This document shows positions 16,519-24,836 of a stretch of DNA of 64,000 bases, piece by piece. The stretch is from Methylobacterium sp. Leaf99 (GTDB lineage Bacteria > Pseudomonadota > Alphaproteobacteria > Rhizobiales > Beijerinckiaceae), in assembly GCF_001422375.1 (NCBI RefSeq), contig NZ_LMMU01000007.1:598184-662183 (forward strand). Reading direction: 5' to 3'. The translations under genes were made by a program, and so were the position numbers. The notes beneath the pieces were generated by a model. That model saw nothing but the letters and a program-made list of their open reading frames with translations. It searched no databases and was not told where the DNA came from. Numbering within the stretch: position 1 is the stretch's first letter; each line of letters opens with the position of its first letter.

Positions 16519-17130
16519 ATGACTAAAATCCTCCACATCGATTCAAGCATCCTCGGCGCTCATTCGGTCAGCCGCGCGCTCACCGCCGACATCGTGGCCA
16601 GGCTGCAGGCGCTCCACCCGGGCGCGGAGGTCATCCGACGCGACCTCGTCGCCGACCCGACCCTCCACCTGTCGGACGCCCACCTGGCGGTCTTCCAGGG
16701 CGGCGAGGTCGGCAGCCAGGCCCTCGGCGAGGATCTCGCCAAGGGCGGCGCCTACGTCGACGACCTGTTCGCGTCCGAAGTCATCGTCATCGGCGCGCCG
16801 ATGTACAACTTCTCGGTCCCGTCGCAGCTCAAGGCCTGGATCGACCGGGTCTGCGTCGCCGGCAAGACCTTCAACTACGGACCGAACGGCCCCGAGGGGT
16901 TGGTCAAGGGCAAGACGGTCTACGTCGCCTCGACCCGCGGCGGCGCCTACTCCGGGGACAGCCCGATTGCGGGCCTCGACCATCAGGAGAGCTACCTGCG
17001 CGTCGCGCTGGGCTTCATCGGGCTCACCGACATCACCATCGTGCGGGCCGAGGGCCTCGCGAAGGGCGGGGAGACGAAGGAGCACGCCGTCGCCGAGGCC
17101 AAGGCGCAGGTCGCGGCGCTCGCCGCCTGA
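16519..17130 (+). CDS. azoR: FMN-dependent NADH:quinone oxidoreductase / azoreductase AzoR
   Basis: A 203-aa flavodoxin-like protein of normal AzoR length. HIDSSILGAHSVSR (residues about 6-19) is the phosphate-binding loop for FMN, APMYNFSVPSQLKAWIDRV (about 93-111) the flavin-ring segment, and STRGGAYS the third contact. AzoR uses NADH to reduce quinones and azo dyes by two electrons, avoiding semiquinones. It heads a unit with an LLM flavoprotein and a glutathionyl-hydroquinone reductase-like GST; all fit detoxification of quinones or electrophiles. Preceded by a copy of the LysR palindrome. Confidence 0.95.
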   Translation: MTKILHIDSSILGAHSVSRALTADIVARLQALHPGAEVIRRDLVADPTLHLSDAHLAVFQGGEVGSQALGEDLAKGGAYVDDLFASEVIVIGAPMYNFSVPSQLKAWIDRVCVAGKTFNYGPNGPEGLVKGKTVYVASTRGGAYSGDSPIAGLDHQESYLRVALGFIGLTDITIVRAEGLAKGGETKEHAVAEAKAQVAALAA

Positions 17131-17222
17131 GCCCGGCACCGACAGGCAATCGAAGGGCCGACGGCATCGCCGGCCTTGAGCGACCGCGGGTCGGCCCGAC
17201 CGATCCCGCCGAGGACAAGACG

Positions 17223-18272
17223 ATGGAAATCGGTATCGACAGCTTCGCCGCCACGATTCCCGACCCGGCGACGGGCCGAACGGTCCCGCCGGCGGACCGG
17301 TTGGAAGCGCTGCTGGCCGAGGTGGAGACCGCCGACCGGGTCGGCCTTGACGTCTTCGGCATCGGCGAGCACCACCGTCCGGAGTTCCTTGATGCCGCCC
17401 CCACGGTCATCCTGGCCGCCGCGGCGGCGCGTACCAAGCGCATCCGCCTCGCCAGTGCGGTCACGGTCTTGAGCGCCGCCGATCCGGTGCGGGTCTTTCA
17501 AGAGTTCGCCACTGTCGACCTCATCGCCAAGGGGCGCGCCGAGATCGTGGTCGGGCGGGGCTCCTTCGGCGAGGCCTACCCGCTCTTCGGCTTCGCCATG
17601 CAGGACTATGACGCCCTGTTCGCGGAGAAACTCGACCTGCTCCTCAAGCTGCGCGACGAGGTCAAGGTGACCTGGAGCGGTCGCTTCCGGGCGCCCCTTA
17701 ACGGCCAGGGCGTGTACCCGCGGCCGCATCAGGCGCAGATCCCGATCTGGCTCGGGGTCGGTGGCACCCCGGCCTCCTTCGCCCGCGCCGGTACGTTAGG
17801 GTTGCCGCTGATGGTGGCCATCATCGGCGGCGGCTTCGAGCGCTTCCGCCCCCTCGTCGACCTCTACCGCGAGGCCGGCCGCAGGGCGGGCCACGCACCG
17901 GAGGCGCTCAAGGTCGGGGTCCACGCCATGGGCTTCGTCGGCGACACCGACCGCGCCGCCCGCGACGCCTTCTACCCCGGCTGGGCCCACATGTTCACCG
18001 AGATCGGGCGCGAGCGCGGTTGGACCCGCGTCACCCGCGCCCAGTTCGACGCCATGTGCGGCCCCGGGGGCGCCTTCCTGATCGGCTCGCCCGGCACCGT
18101 CCGCGACAAGGTCCTCGCGGCGAGCGAGGCGCTTGGCGGGCTCTCGCGCATCACCTTCCAGATGAGCTCAGCCATGCTGGAGACCGAGGCGATGCAGCGC
18201 TCGATCACGCTGCTCGGCACCGAGGTGTCGCCGGCCGTCAAGAAAGCACTGGGGGAGCCAAGCCATGGGTGA
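17223..18272 (+). CDS. LLM-class flavin-dependent oxidoreductase
   Basis: A 349-aa luciferase-like TIM-barrel flavoprotein. FGIGEHHRPEFLDAAP (about residues 41-56) is the typical flavin-contact segment; RIRLASAVTVLSAADPVRVF and GRAEIVVGRGSFGEAYPLFG follow in order. Family members use reduced FMN or F420 for monooxygenation or hydride transfer. It lies 92 bases after azoR, and its last 8 bases overlap the start of the GST gene, so the two are translationally coupled. Reduced flavin could be supplied by AzoR or another reductase, which is an inference. Confidence 0.9.
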   Translation: MEIGIDSFAATIPDPATGRTVPPADRLEALLAEVETADRVGLDVFGIGEHHRPEFLDAAPTVILAAAAARTKRIRLASAVTVLSAADPVRVFQEFATVDLIAKGRAEIVVGRGSFGEAYPLFGFAMQDYDALFAEKLDLLLKLRDEVKVTWSGRFRAPLNGQGVYPRPHQAQIPIWLGVGGTPASFARAGTLGLPLMVAIIGGGFERFRPLVDLYREAGRRAGHAPEALKVGVHAMGFVGDTDRAARDAFYPGWAHMFTEIGRERGWTRVTRAQFDAMCGPGGAFLIGSPGTVRDKVLAASEALGGLSRITFQMSSAMLETEAMQRSITLLGTEVSPAVKKALGEPSHG

Positions 18273-19227
18273 GCTGATCGGCGGCGTATGGCGCACCGGT
18301 GGGATCGAGAGCGTGCTGTCCGACGGCACGCTGCGTCGGCCGCCCTCGGTCTTCCGGGACCGGGTCACCGCGGACGACGGTCCTTTCCGGGCCGAGGCAG
18401 GACGCTATCACCTCTACGTCTCCCTGGCCTGCCCGTGGGCGCACCGCACCCTCATCATGCGCAGCCTCAAGGGGCTCGCGCCGATGGTCGGCCTCTCCGT
18501 CGTGCACTGGCTGATGGGCGAGGACGGCTGGACCTTCGCGCCGGGCCCCGGGGTCGTCCCCGACACGGTCAACGGCGTGACAGCGCTCCACCAGCTCTAC
18601 ACCTTGGCCGATCCGAACTGCACGACGCGCGTGACCGTGCCGGTGCTGTGGGACAAGGCGACCGGTCGCATCGTCTCGAACGAATCCGCCGAGATCCTGC
18701 GGATGTTCATCGCGGCCTTCGACGGGCTCGGGGCGACCGCGGGTGACTACTATCCGGAGGCCCACCGCGCCGAGATCGACGCCGTCAACGAGCGTGTCTA
18801 CGCGAACCTCAACAACGGGGTCTACCGAGCCGGCTTCGCCACGACGCAAGCTGCCTACGAGGCCGCCATCGAGGGGGTCTTCGATACCCTCGACTGGCTT
18901 GAGGAGCGCCTTGCCGGACAGCGTTTCCTGGTCGGCGATGCGCTCACCGAGGCCGACATCCGGCTGTTCACGACCCTCGTGCGCTTCAACGCGGTCTATC
19001 ACGGCCACTTCAAGTGCAATCGCCGGGCGCTCGTCACGTACCCGGCGCTCTGGGCCTACACCCGCGACCTCTACCAGCACCCGGCTATCCGACCGACGGT
19101 CGATCTCGGGCACATCAAGGGGCACTACTACGGCAGCCACCCCTGGCTGAACCCGAGCCGCATCGTCCCCCTCGGCCCCGACCTCGATTTCGATGCGCCC
19201 TCGGGACGGGAGCGCCTGTCGAACTGA
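18265..19227 (+). CDS. Xi-class glutathione transferase, glutathionyl-hydroquinone reductase-like
   Basis: A 320-aa protein of the YqjG/PcpF/Xi-GST family. The catalytic Cys56 is in LACPWAHR, SNESAEILRM (thioredoxin-domain glutathione contact) is near residue 132, and the helical C-terminal domain ends with HIKGHYYGSHPWLNPSRIVP, the family hallmark. These enzymes reduce glutathionyl-hydroquinones to hydroquinones and glutathione. The start overlaps the LLM gene by 8 bases. With AzoR this gives a logical path for quinone clearance: two-electron reduction plus removal of glutathione adducts. Confidence 0.93.
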   Translation: MGELIGGVWRTGGIESVLSDGTLRRPPSVFRDRVTADDGPFRAEAGRYHLYVSLACPWAHRTLIMRSLKGLAPMVGLSVVHWLMGEDGWTFAPGPGVVPDTVNGVTALHQLYTLADPNCTTRVTVPVLWDKATGRIVSNESAEILRMFIAAFDGLGATAGDYYPEAHRAEIDAVNERVYANLNNGVYRAGFATTQAAYEAAIEGVFDTLDWLEERLAGQRFLVGDALTEADIRLFTTLVRFNAVYHGHFKCNRRALVTYPALWAYTRDLYQHPAIRPTVDLGHIKGHYYGSHPWLNPSRIVPLGPDLDFDAPSGRERLSN

Positions 19228-19258
19228 GCGACACGGACCGGTCCAGGCCGCCTTCGTG

Positions 19259-19281
19259 ATCCATCGCCATGTCCGATGGAT
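19259..19281. promoter_or_regulatory. LysR operator candidate 3, upstream of YceI operon
   Basis: ATCCATCG, 7 bases (CCATGTC), CGATGGAT: arms identical to those of the 15470 site and the same spacing. It lies 124 bases before the TTG start of the YceI gene. A second smaller dyad TCGATA-N9-TATCGA follows at about 19287, possibly a promoter-proximal half site. Confidence 0.7.
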
Positions 19282-19405
19282 CGCATCGATATATACCGGC
19301 TATCGAACGACCCGGTGATCGAAGAAGAAGGGGCCGCAGAGGTCCCCGTCTCGGGACCGACCCGCACCCCGGGCGACCAGCGTCGCCCCCATCCGGAGAA
19401 CGACG

Positions 19406-20017
19406 TTGAAGACCCTTCTCATCCCGACCATCGCGCTGACCCTCGCCTTGGCCGCCCCGGCCCTGGCCCAGACACCGCCGACGCGCGACCCCGCCCAGAT
19501 CCAGGCCGGAACCTATGCCGTCGACGCCGGCCACACCCAGGTGGGCTGGAAGGTCTCGCACATGGGCTTCTCGAACTACCACGGCGGCTTCTCGGACGTG
19601 TCGGGCTCCCTGACCCTCGATCCGAAGAACCCGGCCCAGTCGAAGCTCTCGATCAAGATCCCGGTCGCCTCGGTCTCGACCACCAGCGACAAGCTCACCG
19701 GCGAGCTCAAGGGCGACCAGTGGCTCGACGGGGCCAAGTTCCCGGAGATGACCTTCGTGTCCACGAAGGTCGAGCCGCAGGGCAAGGACAAGGCGAAGGT
19801 ACTGGGCAACCTCACACTGCACGGCGTCACGAAGCCCGTCACGCTCGACGTCACCCTGGTCGGCGCCGGCGCCAACCCGATGAGCAAGAAGTACACGGTC
19901 GGCTTCGACGCGACCGGCACGATCAAGCGCTCCGAGTTCGGCGTGAAGACCTACGTGCCCCTGATCGGCGACGATCTTCACCTCACCATCGCGGGCGCCT
20001 TCGAGCGTCAGGACTGA
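19406..20017 (+). CDS. YceI-family periplasmic polyisoprenoid-binding protein
   Basis: A 203-aa secreted protein with a clear signal peptide (cleavage after ALAAPALA, about residue 21). The YceI lipocalin-like barrel follows: YAVDAGHTQVGWKVSHMGFS, the internal SIKIPVASVSTTSDKLTGEL, and LTLHGVTKPVTLDVTL near the end. YceI proteins bind isoprenoid quinone-like lipids in a long hydrophobic pocket. The start is a TTG codon; no ATG gives a better signal peptide. First gene of a YceI / cytochrome b561 / YceI operon, an arrangement known from E. coli yceJ-yceI. Confidence 0.92.
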   Translation: MKTLLIPTIALTLALAAPALAQTPPTRDPAQIQAGTYAVDAGHTQVGWKVSHMGFSNYHGGFSDVSGSLTLDPKNPAQSKLSIKIPVASVSTTSDKLTGELKGDQWLDGAKFPEMTFVSTKVEPQGKDKAKVLGNLTLHGVTKPVTLDVTLVGAGANPMSKKYTVGFDATGTIKRSEFGVKTYVPLIGDDLHLTIAGAFERQD

Positions 20018-20046
20018 CACCTGGGTCCGGGAGACGGAGGGCGGTC

Positions 20047-20646
20047 ATGTCGGAAGCAACGCGGCGATACACCCGCGTGGCGATCCTGCTGCACTGGGTC
20101 AGCGCGCTCTGCGTGCTGGGCCTGCTCGGGATGGGCCTGCTCATGGTGCACGGGGACCTGGCGCCGATGCGCCGGTTCCAACTGTACCAGTGGCACAAGT
20201 CGGTGGGCATCACCGTCCTCCTGCTGACCGTCCTGCGTCTCGCGTGGCGTCTCGGTCAAAAGCCGCCGCCCCATCCTGACGGCATGCCGGCGCGTGAGCG
20301 CCGGGCGGCCGCGGCGGCCCACCTCGCCCTGTACGGGTTGCTGCTTGGATTGCCGCTCGCCGGCTGGGCCGTCGTTTCGCTCTCGCCCTTCAACATCCCG
20401 ACGGTGCTGTTCGGGCAGATTCCATGGCCGCACCTGCCTCTCTCCGGACTCGTCGATCCCGCCGCCGGCGAGGCGGTGATGAAGTGGGTCCACGCCTACG
20501 GCGCCTGGTTCCTCGGCCTGCTCGTACTGCTGCACGTGGCGGCGGCGCTGCGCCATCACTGGGTTCTTCGCGACGACGTCCTGCGCCGCATGTCGCCGGC
20601 CCTGCGCGGCGCGGGCGGGCATCCCCTCACGAGATCATCGTCATGA
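20047..20646 (+). CDS. Cytochrome b561-family membrane protein
   Basis: A 199-aa four-helix membrane protein. Histidines sit in the usual places for two b-type hemes: HWVSALC in helix 1 (LLHW), HKSVGIT in helix 2, and WVHAYGAWFLGLLVLLHVAA in helix 4. Bacterial cytochrome b561 moves electrons between quinol and a periplasmic partner or oxidant. The start has GGAGACGGAGGG upstream. Its TGA overlaps the ATG of the second YceI gene (ATGA), so the two are translationally coupled and probably act together. Confidence 0.92.
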   Translation: MSEATRRYTRVAILLHWVSALCVLGLLGMGLLMVHGDLAPMRRFQLYQWHKSVGITVLLLTVLRLAWRLGQKPPPHPDGMPARERRAAAAAHLALYGLLLGLPLAGWAVVSLSPFNIPTVLFGQIPWPHLPLSGLVDPAAGEAVMKWVHAYGAWFLGLLVLLHVAAALRHHWVLRDDVLRRMSPALRGAGGHPLTRSSS

Positions 20647-21209
20647 ACGTCCGTCACCTGCTCGTCCTGCTGGCCCTCCAGACGGTGCCGTCCCACGGGT
20701 TCGCCGCCGAGTGGCAGGTCGATCCTTCGAAGAGCGCGATCAGGTTCTCGGGTGTTCAGGTTGGGGTGCCGTTCACGGGGGGCTTCCAGCGCTTCGAGGC
20801 GGCGGTGGACTTCGACCCCGCCAAGCCCGAGACCGGCCACGCCACCGTCCTGATCGACCTGAGTTCGGCGAAGACCGGCGACGTCCAGCGCGACGAGGCG
20901 CTGCCGCAAAAGGACTGGTTCGACGTCAAGGCGGAGGCGAAGGCCCGCTTCGAGGCGACCCGCTTCGTCGACAAGGGCGACGGCCGCTACGACGCGGTCG
21001 GCACACTGACCATCCGTGGCAAGAGCAAGCCCGTCACACTGCCGTTCCGTTTCACCCTCGACGGCGGGAAGGCGCACGCGGTCGGGCATCTCGACCTTGT
21101 CCGCACCGAGTTCGGTGTCGGCAAGGGCCCCTGGGCATCGGGGCAATGGGTGGCCCTGGAGGTGGGAGTCGACGTGGATCTCGTGGCATCAGCCGAGCCG
21201 GGAACATGA
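20643..21209 (+). CDS. YceI-family periplasmic protein (second copy)
   Basis: A 188-aa protein with a signal peptide (cleavage near SHGFAA) and a YceI barrel (WQVDPSKSAIRFSGVQVGVP, VLIDLSSAKTGDVQRDEAL, LTIRGKSKPVTLPFRF). It differs clearly from the first YceI protein, so the pair is old. The ATG lies within the stop of the cytochrome b561 gene. I infer that the two YceI proteins and the cytochrome form one envelope quinone-related unit. The 3' end is 18 bases from the convergent LysR gene. Confidence 0.92.
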   Translation: MNVRHLLVLLALQTVPSHGFAAEWQVDPSKSAIRFSGVQVGVPFTGGFQRFEAAVDFDPAKPETGHATVLIDLSSAKTGDVQRDEALPQKDWFDVKAEAKARFEATRFVDKGDGRYDAVGTLTIRGKSKPVTLPFRFTLDGGKAHAVGHLDLVRTEFGVGKGPWASGQWVALEVGVDVDLVASAEPGT

Positions 21210-21227
21210 CCCAAGCACGCCGAAGGT

Positions 21228-22115
21228 TCAGAGCTCGGCCGCTACGAGGTCTATGAAACGCCGGACCTTGGAGGCCAGGTGGCGCCGGCTCGGATAAAGC
21301 GCGCAGATCGGGACGGGGGGAGCTGCGTAGGCCGAGAGCACGGTCCGCAGGCGGTCGTTCGCGACGTCATCGTCGACAACGTAGCTCGGCAGGTAGGCCA
21401 GGCCAGCACCGGAGATGGCGGCATCCCGCAAGGCCTCGCCGCCATCCAGCGAGAGCCGCGCCCGTGGTCGGATCGAAGCGGTCCTGCCATCGATGGCGAA
21501 GCGCCAACCCCGGTGCTGGCCGGCGCTGAGATAGCTCAGGCAGGCATGGTCCGTAAGGTCGTCGGGATGCAGGGGCGGCGGTCGCGTGGACAGGTAGCCC
21601 GGGCTTGCCACGACGACATCCTGCTGCCGCGTCAGGGTCCTGGCGATCAGGCTGCCGTGCTCGCGGGGTTCCCCGATCCGGATCGCCAAGTCGTAGCCAT
21701 CGTCGATGATGTCGTTGACCCGGTCGGTGAGGCTGACCTCGGCACGCAGCTTCGGCCACGACGCCAGGAACCGGTTGAGCACGGGCAGGATCACCACCCG
21801 TCCGAAGGTGGCCGGAGCCGTGAGGCGGAGTAGACCCTGCGGTTCGCCGCTCCCGTTGGCCATCGATAGCTCCGCATCCTCAAGATCGGAGAGGATTTGG
21901 GTGCATCGGTCGAGGAAGATACGGCCATCGTCCGTCAGGGCGAGACTTCGCGTCGTCCGATGGAACAGCCGCACGCCGAGGCGGCCCTCAAGCCGCCCCA
22001 CGCTCTTCGCGATCCCGGATCTCGTCATCGCTCGGATGCGCGCGGCGGCGACGAAGCTGCCCGCTTCCGCCGCCGCCACGAACGCTGCGATGTCTCCGAT
22101 GTTTCCTGATGACAT
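21228..22115 (-). CDS. LysR-family transcriptional regulator
   Basis: A 295-aa LysR of the DmlR/PgrR-like subgroup: FVAAAEAGSFVAAARIRAMT then RSGIAKSVGRLEGRLG at the N-terminus, and an effector domain ending with the typical RRHLASKVRRFIDLV segment. Start set at ATG 22115 (MSSGNIGDIAAFVAAAEAG). Divergent from the HSL-type esterase at 22213 with a 97-base gap that contains CCGATTATCGG (an 11-base palindrome, about 22177-22187). I infer it regulates the esterase rather than the YceI operon, with which it is convergent. Confidence 0.93.
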   Translation of the reverse strand: MSSGNIGDIAAFVAAAEAGSFVAAARIRAMTRSGIAKSVGRLEGRLGVRLFHRTTRSLALTDDGRIFLDRCTQILSDLEDAELSMANGSGEPQGLLRLTAPATFGRVVILPVLNRFLASWPKLRAEVSLTDRVNDIIDDGYDLAIRIGEPREHGSLIARTLTRQQDVVVASPGYLSTRPPPLHPDDLTDHACLSYLSAGQHRGWRFAIDGRTASIRPRARLSLDGGEALRDAAISGAGLAYLPSYVVDDDVANDRLRTVLSAYAAPPVPICALYPSRRHLASKVRRFIDLVAAEL

Positions 22116-22212
22116 GCGGTCTACCCGGTCCCCGGTGTGTTGACGCACATTCGCCAATCGTCCGCATATATGGGTCACCTGAACCGATTATCGGCGATAG
22201 GAAGCGCGTATC

Positions 22213-23151
22213 ATGACCTTCAGCGATCTCGTGACCCAGCGGCTCGACCAGTGGGCCGGCAGCCTCCAGGACCTCGGCCCCGTCATCCTCGGCGAGAACA
22301 GGGACGTGACCCTGACTCAGATCCGGCGCTCCTACATCGACAAGATGGCGGAGCATCCGACGCCCGACGGCGTTCGGATCGAACCTGTCGACATGGGCGG
22401 CGTCCCGGGCACTCTCGTGACGCCGGAGGACGTCGCCGGCGACCGGGTGCTCTTCTACATCCACGGCGGAGCCTACATCGTCGGAGGACCGGGCGGATAT
22501 TACGGCTTGGCCGGCGCCTTCGCCAAGGCGATGAAGGCGCGGGTCTACCTGCCGGATTACAGGCTCGCTCCGGAGCATCCCTTCCCGACCCCGATTGAGG
22601 ATACCTTCGCCGCGTACCGTTGGTTGATCGACCAGGGCCAGGACCCACGGTCGGTCACCTTCGCGGGCGACTCCGCGGGCGGTGCCATGGTGGTCACGGT
22701 GATGGTCATGGCCCGCAACGCCGACGTGCCGCTACCCGCGGGCGGGGCCGCCCTCTCCCCGTGGGCGAACCTGGAGCATACCGGCGCATCCATGTTCAAC
22801 CGCGAGGGCCTCGATCCGCTGAACACCAAGGCGGGCCTCGACCTGATGGCTCGAACCTTCCTCGGCGGCGCCCTCCCGAACAGCCCAGAGGCTTCGCCGG
22901 TTTTCGCCGACGTCCGAGGGCTACCCCCGATCCTGGTGCAGATCGGCGAGGCCGAATTGATGCTTAGCGACGCCATCCGGCTCGCATCGCACCTGGGCGA
23001 GAACCGCGTTCGCGTCTCGCTGGAGATATGGCCCGGCATGTTCCACGTCTGGCACATGTTCCACGCCGAACTTGCGGACGGACAGGCGGCGGTGGCGAAC
23101 GCCGCTTCGTTCCTCGGACAGGCCATCTGTTCGGCGCGCGTCGGATCGTGA
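22213..23151 (+). CDS. HSL/GDXG-type alpha/beta hydrolase (esterase)
   Basis: A 312-aa hormone-sensitive-lipase family esterase. Oxyanion motif HGGAYIVGG (residues 84-92), YRLAPEHPFP (about 116-125), nucleophile Ser154 in GDSAGG, Asp in a GEAELMLSDA segment and His in MFHVWHMF. Such enzymes cleave short acyl esters in the cytoplasm. Divergent from a LysR gene that probably controls it. Natural substrate unknown. Confidence 0.93.
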   Translation: MTFSDLVTQRLDQWAGSLQDLGPVILGENRDVTLTQIRRSYIDKMAEHPTPDGVRIEPVDMGGVPGTLVTPEDVAGDRVLFYIHGGAYIVGGPGGYYGLAGAFAKAMKARVYLPDYRLAPEHPFPTPIEDTFAAYRWLIDQGQDPRSVTFAGDSAGGAMVVTVMVMARNADVPLPAGGAALSPWANLEHTGASMFNREGLDPLNTKAGLDLMARTFLGGALPNSPEASPVFADVRGLPPILVQIGEAELMLSDAIRLASHLGENRVRVSLEIWPGMFHVWHMFHAELADGQAAVANAASFLGQAICSARVGS

Positions 23152-23214
23152 ACGAACGAACCGCATGCGCTTCGTAGGCGGTCATCGAAGTCGGGCTGCG
23201 CGACCACTTGAGGG

Positions 23215-23325
23215 ATGCCGCCGGGAGGGATCGACCTCTTGCATCCCCTGAATGCCGACTGACGGCTTCGCGACTCAGGCGCCCGAAAGCGGACGGACCG
23301 CAAACCACCCTACGCGGTCATTGGT
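23215..23325. repeat. Dispersed intergenic repeat between convergent genes
   Basis: CGCCCGAAAGCGGACGGACC followed by GCAAACCACCCTACGCGGTC and ATTGG (about 23280-23325), between the esterase stop and the last codons of the minus-strand membrane protein. It has the CGAAAGCGGAC left half of the family without the CGTAGAGCGG core. It touches the 3' end of the gene at 23318. Confidence 0.5.
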
Positions 23326-23749
23326 GCACTTTCTCGGACTCCCACAACCGCCGACGTTGCTGTTTGCGGATCGCCTCACGTTCTTCGGGCGAGAATTGGA
23401 CGCGGTGAATTATGCCTTGAACGGCTGCGACGAAAATTCCCGCGCCTATGAAGACGAGCGGGTTTGGCTCGGAAATTGTCGGGATTAGGGTGTATATTCC
23501 CTCGCATGCGGGGAGAAGCAGTGCACAAAACCCGAGCCCGTGCAGGGTGTTATAGTCCTTCAGGCTAGCCCAGCGACATCCGATGCGTTCGCTCACGATG
23601 ATGATGCAAACGGACCACATCGCTATACCGGAAATGACCATTGTCGCCTGCGATGAAAGCCCGGCCGCGAGCTGTAACACATTGTACAGACCCAACCAGA
23701 GGGCAATACCGAGGCCAAGGATAGCCGCTGTGTGGTTGCGTGGCTCCAT
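23318..23749 (-). CDS. Small four-helix membrane protein of unknown function
   Basis: A 143-aa protein with four likely membrane helices (starting with AAILGLGIALWLGLYNVLQL, ATMVISGIAMWSVCIIIV, LGFCALLLPACEGIYTLI and PLVFIGAGIFVAAVQGII) and a charged C-terminal tail (FSPEEREAIRKQQRRRLWE). I do not recognise a family. Codon usage is less GC-biased than in its neighbours, and the flanks carry repeats and AT-rich DNA, so it may have been acquired. Alone between the esterase and the cytochrome b561 operon. Confidence 0.65.
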   Translation of the reverse strand: MEPRNHTAAILGLGIALWLGLYNVLQLAAGLSSQATMVISGIAMWSVCIIIVSERIGCRWASLKDYNTLHGLGFCALLLPACEGIYTLIPTISEPNPLVFIGAGIFVAAVQGIIHRVQFSPEEREAIRKQQRRRLWESEKVHQ

Positions 23750-23828
23750 GGAAAAACCCCTAAGTCGTTTTTGCCGAGATTTACTTGAGTTCGATCGTTC
23801 ACACCATCGTTAAGTAATCAGATTTCTA

Positions 23829-23860
23829 CCTTGCAACCTTGCAACCTTGCAACCTTGTAA
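23829..23860. repeat. 8-bp tandem repeat (CCTTGCAA x4)
   Basis: Three exact CCTTGCAA units and a fourth reading CCTTGTAA. The array is bracketed by a direct repeat GATTTCTACC at 23821-23830 and 23872-23881. It lies in an AT-rich 540-base gap with no gene, 80 bases upstream of the membrane protein start. Too short for CRISPR; it looks like slippage or repeated binding sites. Confidence 0.8.
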
Positions 23861-24099
23861 CTTATACCTCTGATTTCTACCCGGGTCGCGAACTAGTGAT
23901 AGACAACATCATTCGCCTCGATAATCGTCTCGCCAAGCTTGGATAAATCTTCCATTTTCCATGTCGATCGCCGTGTCTATTTTGTATACGTTATTATGAA
24001 GTCGGTGTATCTTTTCCGGCTAGTCGACCAACCGTAGATACCTCAAGACTACGTCATCGGACAAGCCGGGAGATGGTTTAGGGCAGGTCGGCGACAATG

Positions 24100-24225
24100 C
24101 AATTAGACAACTTCCGCTTCGATGCGTTAGCCATCCAGAAGCAGACGGACAGGAAGCCACCCAACCCGGTCGTAGAGCGGTCCGGCAAATTACGACCCAA
24201 GCTGGTCGCATAGGCGGGAGCAAGC
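24100..24225. repeat. Dispersed intergenic repeat downstream of cytochrome b561
   Basis: CGTAGAGCGGTCCGGCAAAT at 24171-24190, preceded by GCCACCCAACCCGGT and followed by TACGACCCAAGC. The first ten core bases are exact; the second half has diverged. It sits about 63 bases past the stop of the minus-strand cytochrome gene at 24288. The rest of the 23750-24287 gap is AT-rich and gene-free. Confidence 0.65.
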
Positions 24226-24287
24226 GCAGCCCGATTGCGGACGTGAGCCCGCGTGAGGCATCATTGGGCGATGTGACTGAGTTTGTA

Positions 24288-24836
24288 TCAAGGCGTCTTA
24301 GATGCCGTCAGACGAAGGGCCATGCTGCTCAGGACGCCATCCCGGCGGATCAGTCCGTGCATCAGGGCGGCACCGAGATGGGCGAGGATGATGCCGAATA
24401 GGGTGTAGGCCAAGACCGTGTGCAGCGGACGGAGCCACGCGTAGACACCGGGATCGCGTGGCAGGATCGGCGGAAGCACCACGGAGCCGGCAAGGCCGAT
24501 GGGATAGCCGGCCGCTGACAGCATCGCCCAGCCGACCAGCGGCAGCGCGAGCATCAATCCGTAGAGGAGGATGTGAGAGGTGTGGGCGGCCTGGCGTTGC
24601 CAGCTCGGAAGGTCCGATGGCAGTTCCGGTGGTTGATGGCGCCAGCGGTTGATCAGGCGCAGCACCGCGAGGACCAGGATGCCGATGCCGAGGGGACGGT
24701 GCAGTGCGACCAGGGTGTGGTAGTGGGCAACGGAGGTCACCATCGCCACGCCGATGAACAGCATGGCCAGGACCATCGCCGCTATGGTCCAGTGCAGCAG
24801 CCGGGCCGGCAGGTTGAAGCGCGCGATATCTCTCAC
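24288..24836 (-). CDS. Cytochrome b561-family membrane protein (partner of catalase-like peroxidase)
   Basis: A 182-aa, four-helix cytochrome b561: LLHWTIA in helix 1, ALHRPLGIGILVLAVLRLIN in helix 2, LRPLHTVLAYTLFGIILAHL in helix 4, all with heme-ligand histidines. Its start overlaps the end of the catalase-like gene by 4 bases. The pairing of a b561 cytochrome with a membrane-anchored catalase-related peroxidase suggests that quinol electrons are passed to the peroxidase at the outer face of the inner membrane; this is an inference. Last gene of the ECF-sigma operon. Confidence 0.92.
   Translation of the reverse strand: MRDIARFNLPARLLHWTIAAMVLAMLFIGVAMVTSVAHYHTLVALHRPLGIGILVLAVLRLINRWRHQPPELPSDLPSWQRQAAHTSHILLYGLMLALPLVGWAMLSAAGYPIGLAGSVVLPPILPRDPGVYAWLRPLHTVLAYTLFGIILAHLGAALMHGLIRRDGVLSSMALRLTASKTP

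Noticed and set aside
23829-23860. CRISPR array
   Set aside because: Units are 8 bp without spacers and no cas genes are in the window; a simple tandem repeat.
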